Assembly: GCA_943367715.1 (NCBI GenBank)
Contig: CALRJY020000028.1
Location: 1-64,000 of the forward strand
From: JAEYXS01 sp943367715
GTDB lineage: Bacteria; Verrucomicrobiota; Verrucomicrobiia; Limisphaerales; JAEYXS01
DNA: 64,000 bases
Direction: 5' to 3'
Shown here: piece after piece, positions 42,330 through 51,405 of the stretch
Layout: each line of letters opens with the position of its first letter
Numbering within the stretch: position 1 is the first letter of the stretch
The notes under the pieces: model-generated
Told to the model about the DNA's origin: nothing
The model's input: the letters and a program-made list of their open reading frames with translations, nothing else
The model's database searches: none
Translations under genes and position numbers: made by a program

Positions 42330-42636
42330 AAGGCTGCTGTCAGTACTCTCCCCATCAGGGGAATAAAAAAGTCGGCAGAATTTATCTCCGACTTACGCTC
42401 GCTGCTGGCCGACCCAGCAATAAATCGTTTTGTATAAGGTAAAAATCGTTAAAGGGAGCGTCAAGCGTCAATTGCCCGGGACGCCTGTCCGCACCAAAAA
42501 CGACTCTTACCTAACCAACGTGGGGGTAGTATTACCACCTCTCCCAACTAAGACCAAGCCTAAAGCACTAAATAAGCAACCGAAGGAAAACGGCTGACCA
42601 AAAATAGCCAGCTTATCTTCCCCGCCTTGCCCGGCC
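42330..42636. other. nusA leader / hisC downstream gap, no gene
   Basis: 307 bases without a reading frame. On the minus strand it runs from the hisC stop to the nusA start. It contains the hairpins at 42404-42418 and 42369-42394 and a small CCCC-atca-GGGG hairpin just before nusA. No other signal is visible. Confidence 0.7.
42364..42394 (-). terminator. Terminator-like hairpin in the nusA leader
   Basis: On the minus strand, AAGTCGG-agataaattctg-CCGACTT is followed at once by TTTTATT. This is an intrinsic-terminator shape. It ends 35 bases before the nusA ATG, so it could end hisDC transcription or attenuate nusA. An upstream hairpin (42404-42418) exposes GTCGG in its loop, which could pair with the CCGAC of this stem and prevent it. 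Confidence 0.6.
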
Positions 42637-43764
42637 TTAGCTTAAGATTTCCTTCACCGCCTTCAGCAGCACATCCGCCTCGGCGTCCGAACCGATGGTG
42701 ATGCGCAGGTAATCCCGTACCTCAGGATACTTGAACCACCGCACCAAGACCTTGCGGTCACGCAACTTGCTCAGCCATTGCTCGGCCGGGAATTGCGGCG
42801 GCTTGGCCAAAATGAAGTTCGTTTGGCTCGGCAGCACCGTGAAGCCCAACTCGGTCAGTTCCTCCGTCAACCGGGTCCGAGTGGCGATGATCTTCTTAAA
42901 GTTAGCCCGATAATACGGCAGATCGCCCAAAGTCGCCAAGGCGGCCACCTGCCCCAGTCCGTTCACATTGTAGCTGTCGCGGATCTTATCCAGGGCCGAC
43001 ACCACCTCCGGATGGGCCACGAAATAACCCACCCGCTGGAAGCAGAGCGAATACGCCTTGGAGAACGTCCGGGAAACGATCACGTGCGGATACTTGAGGG
43101 CGAGGTCCAAGGCGTTTTCCTTGGCGAAGTCCACGTAGGCTTCATCCAAAACGATGATGCCCTTCTGCGTTTGGCAGAGTGCTTCCAGTTCCGCCACGGA
43201 GTAACCGCGGCCGCTCGGGGCGTTCGGGGTGGTGACGAAAGTCAGCGCGGCATTGAACTGCCATTGCTTGCCCTTCTTTAATTCCGCCACCGTGGGAATC
43301 CCGAAGTCCGCCTTCAACGGCACGTCGTTCGTTCGGGAACCGTGGATGTCTGACAGCACCGGGTAGAGCGAGTAGCTGGGCGTGAAGTATTGCACCGTCG
43401 TCTGGTCCACGGGAGCACCGGTCGCGACTGGCTCTGTGAACGCCCGCACGGCCATGATGAGCAGTTCATCCGAGCCGTTGCCGATGATGATATTTTCTGG
43501 AGCGCACTTGTGCAGCTTGGCGAGCTTCTCGCGGAGCGCTTGCGCGGTGGGATTCGGATACAGGCGGAGTCGTCCATCCACCGCCGCCTTGGTCGCCTCG
43601 ATCACTTTGGGCGAAGGCGGATACGGATTCTCGTTCGTGTTCAGCTTCACCAAGCCCCGGATGCGCGGTTGTTCGCCCGGCACATAGGGATGCAACGCAT
43701 GCACCATCGGCCGGATCAGCTTGGCGGGAGATTTGCCGCTTTTGGAGACTTTGCCCGCGCTCAC
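42637..43764 (-). CDS. hisC: Histidinol-phosphate aminotransferase
   Basis: A 375-residue PLP enzyme that makes histidinol phosphate with glutamate as donor. The PLP lysine is Lys236 in SRTFSKAYSLCFQRVGY; Asn181 (TPNAPSG) and Asp207 (VLDEAY) complete the cofactor site. LNTNENPYPPSP and NGSDELL are family segments. The first 14 residues are Lys/Ser-rich. The start overlaps the hisD stop by 4 bases. Confidence 0.94.
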   Translation of the reverse strand: MSAGKVSKSGKSPAKLIRPMVHALHPYVPGEQPRIRGLVKLNTNENPYPPSPKVIEATKAAVDGRLRLYPNPTAQALREKLAKLHKCAPENIIIGNGSDELLIMAVRAFTEPVATGAPVDQTTVQYFTPSYSLYPVLSDIHGSRTNDVPLKADFGIPTVAELKKGKQWQFNAALTFVTTPNAPSGRGYSVAELEALCQTQKGIIVLDEAYVDFAKENALDLALKYPHVIVSRTFSKAYSLCFQRVGYFVAHPEVVSALDKIRDSYNVNGLGQVAALATLGDLPYYRANFKKIIATRTRLTEELTELGFTVLPSQTNFILAKPPQFPAEQWLSKLRDRKVLVRWFKYPEVRDYLRITIGSDAEADVLLKAVKEILS

Positions 43765-45062
43765 TTATTGCCCTCCAGGCGGATGCTCGCCGAGCGACCA
43801 TGCGCGTCCAAGCCTTCCATCTCGGCGAACTTCAAGACGGTGGACAGGGACTTCTGCAGCGCGCGCTTGTTGTATTGCACCACGCTGGTGCGGCGTTGGA
43901 ATTGATCCACCGTCAGACCGGCGAACGACAAGCCCGCGCCGCCCGTCGGCAAGGTGTGGCTCGGTCCGGCGAGGTAATCACCCAAGACCGTGGGCGAATA
44001 ACCGCCGATGAAGATCGCGCCGGCCGTCGTGATCTTCTCGCCCAGCTCTTCAGCGTCCTTCGTCATGATCTCGCAGTGTTCTGGAGCCAAGGCTTTCGCC
44101 ACATCCACAGCAATATCCATGGACTTCACGAGGACAAGGTGCCCGTGATTGTGCAGGGCTTTGCCGATGAACTCGTGCCGCGAAAGCTTCGGTAACTGGC
44201 GGTTGATCTCTCGTTCCACGGCGTGCAGCAGCTTGATGGAAGTGGTGACCATCCAGACACGTTCATGACCGGACCCATGCTCCGCTTGCGCGAGCAGGTC
44301 GGCGGCGATGAAACGTGGATTGGCCGAATCATCGGCGATCACCATGACTTCGCTCGGCCCCGGCAACAGATCGATGGCCACGTGACCGAAGAGCAGGCGC
44401 TTGGCCGCAACGACGTAGGCGTTGCCCGGTCCGAAAACTTTTTGCACGTGCTTGATCGTCGGCGTGCCGTAAGCCATGGCGGCGATCGCCTGCGCCCCAC
44501 CCACTCGATAAATCTCCGTGGCCCCAGCATGACGCGCGGCGAAGAGCAGCGCGGGATTGATCTCGCCCTTGGCATTGCAAGGCGTGCAGACCACGATCTC
44601 TTTGCAACCAGCCACGCGGGCCAAAGTCACCGTCATCAGCGCCGTGGAAACCAAAGGAGCCGTGCCACCGGGGATGTAAATGCCCACGCGTTGAAAGGGA
44701 TCGAACTTCTCACCCACCGTGGCGCCCTGCCGGTTCTTGCCCTTCCAGTTCTTCCGGAGCGACTTGCGGGCGAACATCTCGATGTTGCTGCTGGCGATAT
44801 CCACCGCCTGGCGCAGCCCTTCATCCGCCTGCACGGAGGCGTTGAACAGTTCGGCCTGCCCGACGGCCAACTCCTCAATGGACAGATGCGCGCCGTTGAA
44901 CTTCTCGGTGAATTCCAGCACTGCCGCGTCCCCGCGCAGATACACTCCCTCGACGATCTCGCGCGTGCGCGTCTCGATCGTCTGGTCAAACAAACTGGAA
45001 TGACCGGTCAGCTGCCGTAACTCATCGGCGAAATTGGTCGCTGTCAGGCGGATCACATTCAT
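43761..45062 (-). CDS. hisD: Histidinol dehydrogenase
   Basis: A 433-residue enzyme that oxidises L-histidinol to histidine in two NAD-dependent steps. Family segments include GIYIPGGTAPLVSTALMTV, ADLLAQAEHGSGHERVW (metal ligands), PEHCEIMTKDAEELGEK and DYLAGPSHTLPTGGAGLSFA. It is the upstream member of a two-gene hisD-hisC operon; the other his genes are not in the window. Divergent from pyrF with 116 bases between. Confidence 0.96.
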   Translation of the reverse strand: MNVIRLTATNFADELRQLTGHSSLFDQTIETRTREIVEGVYLRGDAAVLEFTEKFNGAHLSIEELAVGQAELFNASVQADEGLRQAVDIASSNIEMFARKSLRKNWKGKNRQGATVGEKFDPFQRVGIYIPGGTAPLVSTALMTVTLARVAGCKEIVVCTPCNAKGEINPALLFAARHAGATEIYRVGGAQAIAAMAYGTPTIKHVQKVFGPGNAYVVAAKRLLFGHVAIDLLPGPSEVMVIADDSANPRFIAADLLAQAEHGSGHERVWMVTTSIKLLHAVEREINRQLPKLSRHEFIGKALHNHGHLVLVKSMDIAVDVAKALAPEHCEIMTKDAEELGEKITTAGAIFIGGYSPTVLGDYLAGPSHTLPTGGAGLSFAGLTVDQFQRRTSVVQYNKRALQKSLSTVLKFAEMEGLDAHGRSASIRLEGNK

Positions 45063-45178
45063 GCGCCGGGGACACTAGGGGAAGGCGGAGAGGATGTCAA
45101 AAACGCTGAACGGCCATTCGCGCTCACCACCACCATTTGCGCGTGACGCTCCCCTGCACTACTTGTTACCCTCTGCTT

Positions 45179-45886
45179 ATGCGCAATCCGATCATCGTTG
45201 CCCTGGACGTTCCCACCGCCGAACAGGCCATCCAGCTCGCCAATGCCCTTCGCGGGGCCGTGGGCGCGCTCAAGATCGGCAGTGAACTCTTCACCGCCGC
45301 CGGTCCGTCCATCGTCAAAGAGCTCAAGGCCACCGGTGCGGGCGTGTTCCTGGACCTGAAATTTCACGACATCCCGAACACCGTCGCCAAGGCCGTGGCC
45401 TCCGCCACGCGCATGGGCGTGGATATGCTCACCATCCATACCTGCGGCGGCAGTGACATGATGAAGGCCGCTGAGGAATCCGCCCAGCAGACCGCCTTGC
45501 AAGCCGGTGTGCCCGCTCCGCTTGTCCTAGGCGTCACGGTGCTCACCAGCATGGACCAGCATACGCTTTCTGAAACGGGCGTGGGTGAAGACATCGGCAA
45601 ACAGGTGGAACGCCTCGCGACCCTCGCCAGCCAGAGCGGCTTGCGCGGTCTGGTCTGCTCGCCCTTAGAAATCGCGATGCTCCGCCAGATTTTGCCCCCG
45701 GAAATCCAACTGGTTACTCCGGGCGTGCGCGGAGCCGGTCAGGACTTGGGCGATCAGAAGCGGGTGCTCAGCCCGAAAGAAGCCATGACCGCTGGAGCAA
45801 GCTGGCTCGTCATCGGCCGCCCCATCTATCAGGCCGCCAATCCGCGGCAGGCAGCGGAAGAGATTTTGAAGAGCATCGGTGGCTAA
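45179..45886 (+). CDS. pyrF: Orotidine 5'-phosphate decarboxylase
   Basis: A 235-residue enzyme for the last step of UMP synthesis. The catalytic DxKxxD motif is Asp59-Lys61-Asp64 in FLDLKFHDIPNT, and the phosphate site is seen in VTPGVRGAG and WLVIGRPIYQA. Start at MRNPIIVALD; an in-frame Met 14 codons upstream gives an unlikely leader. It stands alone on the plus strand and ends just before a hairpin array whose second hairpin is terminator-like. Confidence 0.96.
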   Translation: MRNPIIVALDVPTAEQAIQLANALRGAVGALKIGSELFTAAGPSIVKELKATGAGVFLDLKFHDIPNTVAKAVASATRMGVDMLTIHTCGGSDMMKAAEESAQQTALQAGVPAPLVLGVTVLTSMDQHTLSETGVGEDIGKQVERLATLASQSGLRGLVCSPLEIAMLRQILPPEIQLVTPGVRGAGQDLGDQKRVLSPKEAMTAGASWLVIGRPIYQAANPRQAAEEILKSIGG

Positions 45887-45907
45887 GGCGTGGCAGTTAC
45901 GATTGTC

Positions 45908-46089
45908 CGTGCCGTTAGGCACGAAAGATTCATAGCGGCGGCTTTCAAGCCGCCTGTTTTATTCGGAATAAGCGTCGCGTCAGCGACGCAAGATTCATCT
46001 TCTCTTCGGTCACTACGTGACCGCGCTCCTCTTTTACGTCCACAGCGGCTGAAAAGCCGCTGCTAAGAATCTTCTGGTCCTACGGACCA
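45908..46089. repeat. Array of six perfect short hairpins
   Basis: In order: CGTGCC-gtta-GGCACG (45908-45923), GGCGGCTT-tc-AAGCCGCC (45937-45954), GCGTCGC-gtca-GCGACGC (45972-45989), CGGTCAC-tac-GTGACCG (46007-46023), CAGCGGCT-gaaa-AGCCGCTG (46043-46062), TGGTCC-tac-GGACCA (46075-46089). AGATTCAT recurs between the first three. The gap between pyrF and the hybrid kinase stop has no gene. Confidence 0.8.
45937..45962 (+). terminator. Probable pyrF terminator
   Basis: The GGCGGCTT/AAGCCGCC hairpin is followed by TGTTTTATT on the plus strand, 50 bases past the pyrF stop. The stem is strong (eight pairs by sequence, six with a realistic loop). It may double as the second unit of the hairpin array. 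Confidence 0.6.
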
Positions 46090-46106
46090 TGACGCTACTG
46101 ACGAAT

Positions 46107-49100
46107 CTATTTCTTCAACGTCTGCACGTGCTTCTCCAACGCCGTTTTCGCCAATGACATCTGGCGTTGCAACTCCACCAAAAGCGGCGTGAAGGTTTCC
46201 ACGGAGCCTTGATCCGCCTTCAGCTCGATCTTTTCCAGGACCTTGGCCATGTGTTCCAACCCCATCGTGGCACTGGATCCACGCAGGCGGTGCGACAATC
46301 TCTTCACGTCCGCCAGCGTCCGGGTGTCACACGCTGTCTGCAAGGCAGGCAAGGTTTTCCCGGCATCTTCCAGATAGATTTGCACGAGATTCTCGGTCAA
46401 CTCCCAATCATCCAGGGTGGCCGAGTGCAAAACCTCGGGGTTGAAGACGGACAAACCGGTGGGCGAGGTTTCGGTATCCCCGGTTGACGGGCGTGGATTT
46501 TGACCGGCCCAGCGGTCGATAGCAGCCTTGAGGTCAACGCGCTTCACGGGCTTGCTGATGTAATCGTTCATGCCCGCTTCGAGACACCGCTCGCGGTCAC
46601 CCTGCATCGCATTGGCCGTGAGGGCGATGATATGCACGGGCTTTCGGCGGGCGATGCCACCTCCCGTCAATGCTTCCCAGCGGCGGATCTCGCGGGTCGC
46701 CTCGAAGCCGTCCATCTCCGGCATCTGGCAATCCATCAAAATAACTTCATAAGGGATGGACTCCACCGCCTGCACCGCTTCCAGGCCGTTGCCCACGCAG
46801 TCCGCATGGCAACCGAGTTTGTGCAATTGCCCCAAGGTGACCTTTTGATTCACCGCATTGTCCTCCACCAGCAGCAGCTTGATCTTCTTGCGTTGCTTCT
46901 GCTGCAGATGTTCGTCCTCCGTCTCCTGCCCCGTGGCCATACGCGCCCGGACATTCACCGCCTGGGTGCTGACCGTCATCAAGCAATCCAATATCCGCGA
47001 CTGGGTCAAAGGTTTGTGCAGACAGCCATCGACACCGGCCGTGAACAGGGTCTGGGCATCGGTTGCCTCGGTGCCCGACTCCAGCAGGATAAGTTTCGTC
47101 CCGTCATAAGCCGACTCCTGCCGGATGATGCGGGCCAGCGCCAGACCATCGATGCCCGGCAGTTTTTGATCCAATACCGCCAGTTTGAAACGCCCTTGGG
47201 AACGCGGGGTTTCGCGCAAAAGACGCAGAGCTTCCTCGGCCGTCCCCACTGCCGCCGGGTTCATCTGCCAGGCCAGCAACTGCCGGCTGAGATAGTCGCG
47301 ATTGGTGGCATTCTCCACCGCGACCAGCACATTGTCTCCCGCCTGCAAGGCCGTGGTGACCGGCACCAGCTTGACGGCTGCTTGCGGCTGTTTTTCCAGC
47401 TGCGCCGTGAACCAGAATGTGGACCCCTTCCCCGGCTCACTGATCACGCCGATCTCGCCCTCCATGACCTCGACGAGCTGACGGCAGATCGCCAGTCCCA
47501 GCCCGGTGCCGCCATACTTGCGCGTGGTCGATCCATCCGCCTGGGAAAAGGCCTGAAAGAGCCGTTTCTGCGCTTCGGGGGGAATGCCGATGCCGCTGTC
47601 CTTGACCTCAAAACGCAAGAGCGCGCGGTCGGTCGACTCGTTCACCACCTTCACATTCAGCACCACTTCGCCCTGCTCGGTGAATTTGATCGCGTTGCTG
47701 AGCAGATTGTTCAACACCTGACGGATGCGGCCCGGATCGCCACGCAGATTCACGGGTGCTTCCGGGTCCAACCAGGCGAGCAATTCAATGCCTTTGGTTT
47801 GGGCGCGTTGGGCGACGATCTCCAGCGAGCCTTCCACCGTCTCCTGCAAGTTGAAATCCAACGTCTCGAACACCAGTTTGCCCGCCTCGATCTTCGAGAA
47901 GTCCAGAATGTCGTTGATGATGGTCAGCAGGGATTCCGCGCTGAACTGGATAGTCTCCGCGTAGTTCCGCTGATCCAGCGTCAGCGGTGTTTCCAGGAGC
48001 AGGCCAGTCATGCCGATGACGCCGTTCATCGGCGTCCGGATCTCATGGCTCATGTTCGCCAGGAACTCGCTCTTGGCCTGGTTCGCCGCGTCCGCCGCGT
48101 CTTTCATGCGGGCCAGTTCCAGTTCGCGCAAACGGTCCGCCGTGATGTCCTGAGTGAACATCATCAGGCCGCCGATCTTGCCGGTGCCATCATACCAAGG
48201 CCGCACTTCCCACCGCAGATGCTGGTCATGATCCCATCCGGGCGGCCGCCAGACATCATCATCCGCGTGCTCCACCTTTCCGTTCAGACACTGGGCATGG
48301 ATGGCTTTCCAATTGTCACCGATGTTCGGAAACACTTCATAATGACTGCGGCCGGTGACAGCCTGACCGGTCAGCCCGTACTCAACCAACCAACGCCGGC
48401 TCGCGGCGATGTATCGCATCTCCCGGTCGAACATGGCGACGGCTGCCGGGGCGTTCTCGATGAAGGCGAACAGGCGCGCTTTTTCATCCGCCAGATTTTT
48501 CTCCGCCCGCTTGCGTTCCGTGATGTCACCGGCGATGCCCATGAAACCGACGATCTCCTGCCGCTCATCCCGGATGGCGGTGATGGAGAGCAACGCCGGA
48601 AACGTCGATCCATCCTTGCGGACGTAAGTCCATTCATGCTCATCCGGCAGACCCCGGCGTGCGCGCGCCACGAAAACTTCAAAACCGGGCTCGAAAGCTT
48701 GTCCAAACTCTTTCTCCAGTTCCTTGGCGCGGGCCAAAACCTCCGCTTCGACATGGATGACCGCCGGCGTCATTTTGCCCACGACCTCTTCCGCGCGATA
48801 GCCCAGCATGCGTTCCGCCGCGCTGTTAAAGGTCAGGATGGTTCCGTTCAGCGAGGCGGAGATCACGGAGTAATTTGCACTGCTCAAGATTGCCCGTTGC
48901 GCAATGCCCAAGCGGCGCAACTCCTCCTCCACCCGCCGCCGTTCCAACACCTCGGCGGAGAGGCGCTGGTTGCCTTCCTGCAAGTCATGGGTGCGCCGGT
49001 ACGCCGTCTGCGCCAAAAAGATCACGCCCGACAGCAACAAGGAAATGAACCCGCCGATCCAGAGCACCATTTCCGCCATGTTGGAATCCAAAGCCGCCCC

Positions 49101-50489
49101 CACCGGTTCCAGGAACATCTGCCAGGTGGTGCCAGGAAGTTTCAAATCACGCCGTTGGACGACATCATGTCCCGGACCGAAACGTTCACTATGTGAACGG
49201 TACATCTCCTTGTCCCCTTCATAGATGAAAAGGGAATACTCGTTCACCAATTGCGGACGGATCACGCCGCCGAGGAAATCTTGCGCCCGGAAAACACCCA
49301 CGATGAAGCCGTCGAACTTGCCGTTCACCGTCAAGGGAACATGCACGAGAAAACCGCGGCCGCCTTGCACCAGATTGATGGCGGGCGTGAAGGTCAGTTT
49401 GTTCAATGACCGCGAACGTTCATAGATGGAACGGTGCATCGGGTTATCCCCCAGCCTCAAGCCAATGACCGCTTCATTGCCCGCTTGCGGCATAACCCAG
49501 CGGATGCGCAGGTCGGCATCCACCCATTCCACCGCCTGAAAGCCGTTCAAGTCCCGCACCAAGTTATTCGCATCGTTCTCCCATACCTTTTCCGGAGTTC
49601 CTCCTTCCATCTCCCAACGCCTGGCCATGCGGTCCAGCGAGCCCATCCGTTCAGAGATGGCATTGCCGATGAGGACCTGCAAACTCTCCAATTGCTGGGA
49701 GGTCGTCCGTTCCAATTGCGCCTGCTGCGAAGAAAGCACCATCAGATAGACGCTGAGGGAAGCGGCCAGTGCCCCCACCCCCACCGGTAAAGGCAACCAC
49801 GCTGGAAGTCCCTTCTTACCGGCCCGGCCATGGTTCCAGCTCAAGGCGAAAATGCCGGAACTGAGCAGCAGAAAACCCACCGAGGTATGCAAGGCCATCT
49901 GGCCCAGTTGCTGACGCCAGCCTTGCAGGCCGGTCACATCGATCTTATACGCCAGCAAGGTCGTGGCCGCGATCGCCAATACCGTGCTGGCACAGACCGC
50001 CTGCAGTATTCGCCAACGATTCTCCTGCTTGTTCGCCGCCACCAACATCAGGGCGAGACCGCTCAGGGTAAAACTGAAGGCGGTCAATGACGACATGCGC
50101 CCCGGAAAAACCGATCTTTCGGTGTAAAATGGTGTCACCAGGAGCAGGTCGATGCCGAAATTCTGGTTCAGGGAATACTGCAAAAACGTGGCCAGCCCCA
50201 AAATGCTGACAAACCCGCCCAAGGCCCACATCCAACGCTCCTTGGTAAACACCCCCGCCAGCAAGGCTGAGCCGCACAAGGTGAATCCCAGGGCCGTATT
50301 CGGCTGCATGGGAGCGAAGCCCGGTAAAATCGCCACCAGGGAGATGCTCTCAGAATACCAGCCGATCAGCACCGACACCCCCAGGAGAACCAATAAAAGT
50401 CCGGCCAGCCGGGCAAACACCCGGCTGCGACTGGATTGGCCGTCCTGATTCATGGTTGTGGCCGGGAGGGTGGCGAAAAATGCCATCAT
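46107..50489 (-). CDS. Giant hybrid histidine kinase with two receivers and HPt
   Basis: A 1460-residue sensor. Residues about 25-240 form a multi-helix membrane region, then a CHASE-type extracytoplasmic domain (about 265-480) closed by a membrane segment near 490. Two PAS domains follow (ILSSANYSVISASLNGTILT; FIENAPAAVAMFDREMRYIA). The HisKA phosphoacceptor is near 813 (SHEIRTPMNGVIGM) and the ATP domain has GGTGLGLAICRQLVEVM. Receiver 1 has Asp near 1105 (VLDQKLPGIDG), receiver 2 Asp near 1251 (LMDCQMPEMDG), and a histidine phosphotransfer domain has His near 1397 (LSHRLRGSSATMG). A start at Met13 is possible. It is the last gene of an operon with a receiver and three DsrE/DsrH-like genes. 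Confidence 0.92.
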   Translation of the reverse strand: MMAFFATLPATTMNQDGQSSRSRVFARLAGLLLVLLGVSVLIGWYSESISLVAILPGFAPMQPNTALGFTLCGSALLAGVFTKERWMWALGGFVSILGLATFLQYSLNQNFGIDLLLVTPFYTERSVFPGRMSSLTAFSFTLSGLALMLVAANKQENRWRILQAVCASTVLAIAATTLLAYKIDVTGLQGWRQQLGQMALHTSVGFLLLSSGIFALSWNHGRAGKKGLPAWLPLPVGVGALAASLSVYLMVLSSQQAQLERTTSQQLESLQVLIGNAISERMGSLDRMARRWEMEGGTPEKVWENDANNLVRDLNGFQAVEWVDADLRIRWVMPQAGNEAVIGLRLGDNPMHRSIYERSRSLNKLTFTPAINLVQGGRGFLVHVPLTVNGKFDGFIVGVFRAQDFLGGVIRPQLVNEYSLFIYEGDKEMYRSHSERFGPGHDVVQRRDLKLPGTTWQMFLEPVGAALDSNMAEMVLWIGGFISLLLSGVIFLAQTAYRRTHDLQEGNQRLSAEVLERRRVEEELRRLGIAQRAILSSANYSVISASLNGTILTFNSAAERMLGYRAEEVVGKMTPAVIHVEAEVLARAKELEKEFGQAFEPGFEVFVARARRGLPDEHEWTYVRKDGSTFPALLSITAIRDERQEIVGFMGIAGDITERKRAEKNLADEKARLFAFIENAPAAVAMFDREMRYIAASRRWLVEYGLTGQAVTGRSHYEVFPNIGDNWKAIHAQCLNGKVEHADDDVWRPPGWDHDQHLRWEVRPWYDGTGKIGGLMMFTQDITADRLRELELARMKDAADAANQAKSEFLANMSHEIRTPMNGVIGMTGLLLETPLTLDQRNYAETIQFSAESLLTIINDILDFSKIEAGKLVFETLDFNLQETVEGSLEIVAQRAQTKGIELLAWLDPEAPVNLRGDPGRIRQVLNNLLSNAIKFTEQGEVVLNVKVVNESTDRALLRFEVKDSGIGIPPEAQKRLFQAFSQADGSTTRKYGGTGLGLAICRQLVEVMEGEIGVISEPGKGSTFWFTAQLEKQPQAAVKLVPVTTALQAGDNVLVAVENATNRDYLSRQLLAWQMNPAAVGTAEEALRLLRETPRSQGRFKLAVLDQKLPGIDGLALARIIRQESAYDGTKLILLESGTEATDAQTLFTAGVDGCLHKPLTQSRILDCLMTVSTQAVNVRARMATGQETEDEHLQQKQRKKIKLLLVEDNAVNQKVTLGQLHKLGCHADCVGNGLEAVQAVESIPYEVILMDCQMPEMDGFEATREIRRWEALTGGGIARRKPVHIIALTANAMQGDRERCLEAGMNDYISKPVKRVDLKAAIDRWAGQNPRPSTGDTETSPTGLSVFNPEVLHSATLDDWELTENLVQIYLEDAGKTLPALQTACDTRTLADVKRLSHRLRGSSATMGLEHMAKVLEKIELKADQGSVETFTPLLVELQRQMSLAKTALEKHVQTLKK

Positions 50490-50534
50490 AGCAATCGTAA
50501 ACGCCTTTTGTGACGTGCAAGTCCTGAGCCAATC

Positions 50535-50711
50535 TCACCAGCTTTGCACCGAATCGGCCCGGAAAACGGCTTCCAGCAATTGCTCATAATCGACGGTCTC
50601 CGCATCCAACCGTACCACCTCGACTGGAACTCCCGCCTCGCGATCTTCCGCCACGATGTTCTCGGCCAGTTCATCGCGTTCCCGGGTCAGGATATGAAGC
50701 ACTTTTTTCAT
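50535..50711 (-). CDS. Short DsrH/TusB-like protein
   Basis: A 58-residue protein, MKKVLHILTRERDELAENIV, which matches the beginning of DsrH/TusB-type sulfur carriers (MLHI...) but is only about 60% of their length. It ends FRADSVQSW. It starts 1 base after the previous DsrE-like stop and precedes the hybrid kinase by 45 bases. No cysteine is present, so it could not carry persulfide by itself. Confidence 0.55.
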   Translation of the reverse strand: MKKVLHILTRERDELAENIVAEDREAGVPVEVVRLDAETVDYEQLLEAVFRADSVQSW

Positions 50712-50712
50712 C

Positions 50713-51063
50713 TCAAAATCGCAGTACGCTATCCGCATTCCGGCCCAGCGCGGCCAATTGCGAGACCGTCACCGCTACCACATTTTGCTGGGCCGTCACC
50801 ACCTCTCCCGCTCGCGTCAGCACATGGACGCGCGGCTCGCCCTCCAGCAGCAGGGGCAGATAAGCCGCGAACACGTCACCATTCACCAGATCGTCGTGCG
50901 ATTCCTCCAACACCCGGCGCGCCTCGCCACACAGGCACAGCTTCACCGCCACCTTTTCCCAGCCGCCCACTCCCGCCGCGATGCGCACCGCCTCGGCGGC
51001 CCGGCCGTTCTCACGCGGATCAGCCGTCACCACCACCAGCACATTCTTCAAGGTTTGGCTCAT
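50713..51063 (-). CDS. DsrE-like protein, second copy
   Basis: A 116-residue protein. MSQTLKNVLVVVTADPREN, then AAEAVRIAAGVGGWEKVAVK, fit the DsrE/DsrF Rossmann-like fold. Two cysteines (KLCLCGEARR) lie in the position after strand 2 rather than in the usual DsrE active-site loop. It follows the first DsrE-like gene by 6 bases. Related to sulfur relay or redox proteins; exact role unknown. Confidence 0.6.
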   Translation of the reverse strand: MSQTLKNVLVVVTADPRENGRAAEAVRIAAGVGGWEKVAVKLCLCGEARRVLEESHDDLVNGDVFAAYLPLLLEGEPRVHVLTRAGEVVTAQQNVVAVTVSQLAALGRNADSVLRF

Positions 51064-51069
51064 GGGTGC

Positions 51070-51387
51070 TCAGTTGAAACTGACGAAGCGATCGGTGTCC
51101 GCCATCAAGTCCACCACCACCGTGAGCCCGGCAAAGAGCACGCTGCCATCCGCCGCCAGATTCCGTTTATGCGCCCCATAAGCACAGGCGAAGAGGCGCA
51201 CCCCACGATCCTTCAACCGAATGATCCGTTCATCGTGGATTCCCGGCACCGCCTCATCGATACAGTAAAGATAGACCTCCACTCCCTTGGCCAAGGCCGT
51301 CTCAGCCAGGCGCACGCCATGGGAATAATTGGGATGATCCGGACTGGTCGAGAGCAGGATGCCGAGTTTTTTACCCCGCAAGTTCAT
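51070..51387 (-). CDS. DsrE-like protein, first copy
   Basis: A 105-residue protein, MNLRGKKLGILLSTSPDHPN, with HGVRLAETALAKGVEVYLYC and VRLFACAYGAHKRN. The Cys in RLFACAYGAHKR corresponds to the active-site cysteine region of DsrE/TusD persulfide carriers. A GTG one codon upstream is an alternative start; AGG lies 4 bases before it. Together with the next two genes it recalls DsrEFH, but no dissimilatory sulfite reductase or Tus partners are in the window. Confidence 0.7.
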   Translation of the reverse strand: MNLRGKKLGILLSTSPDHPNYSHGVRLAETALAKGVEVYLYCIDEAVPGIHDERIIRLKDRGVRLFACAYGAHKRNLAADGSVLFAGLTVVVDLMADTDRFVSFN

Positions 51388-51405
51388 CACGACCTGGAGA
51401 AAGGT

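Noticed and set aside
46500..49196. 898-codon open frame opposite the giant hybrid kinase
   Set aside because: Antisense shadow of a gene with clear HisKA, HATPase and receiver motifs. The translation is rich in Arg, His, Gln and Leu without domains.
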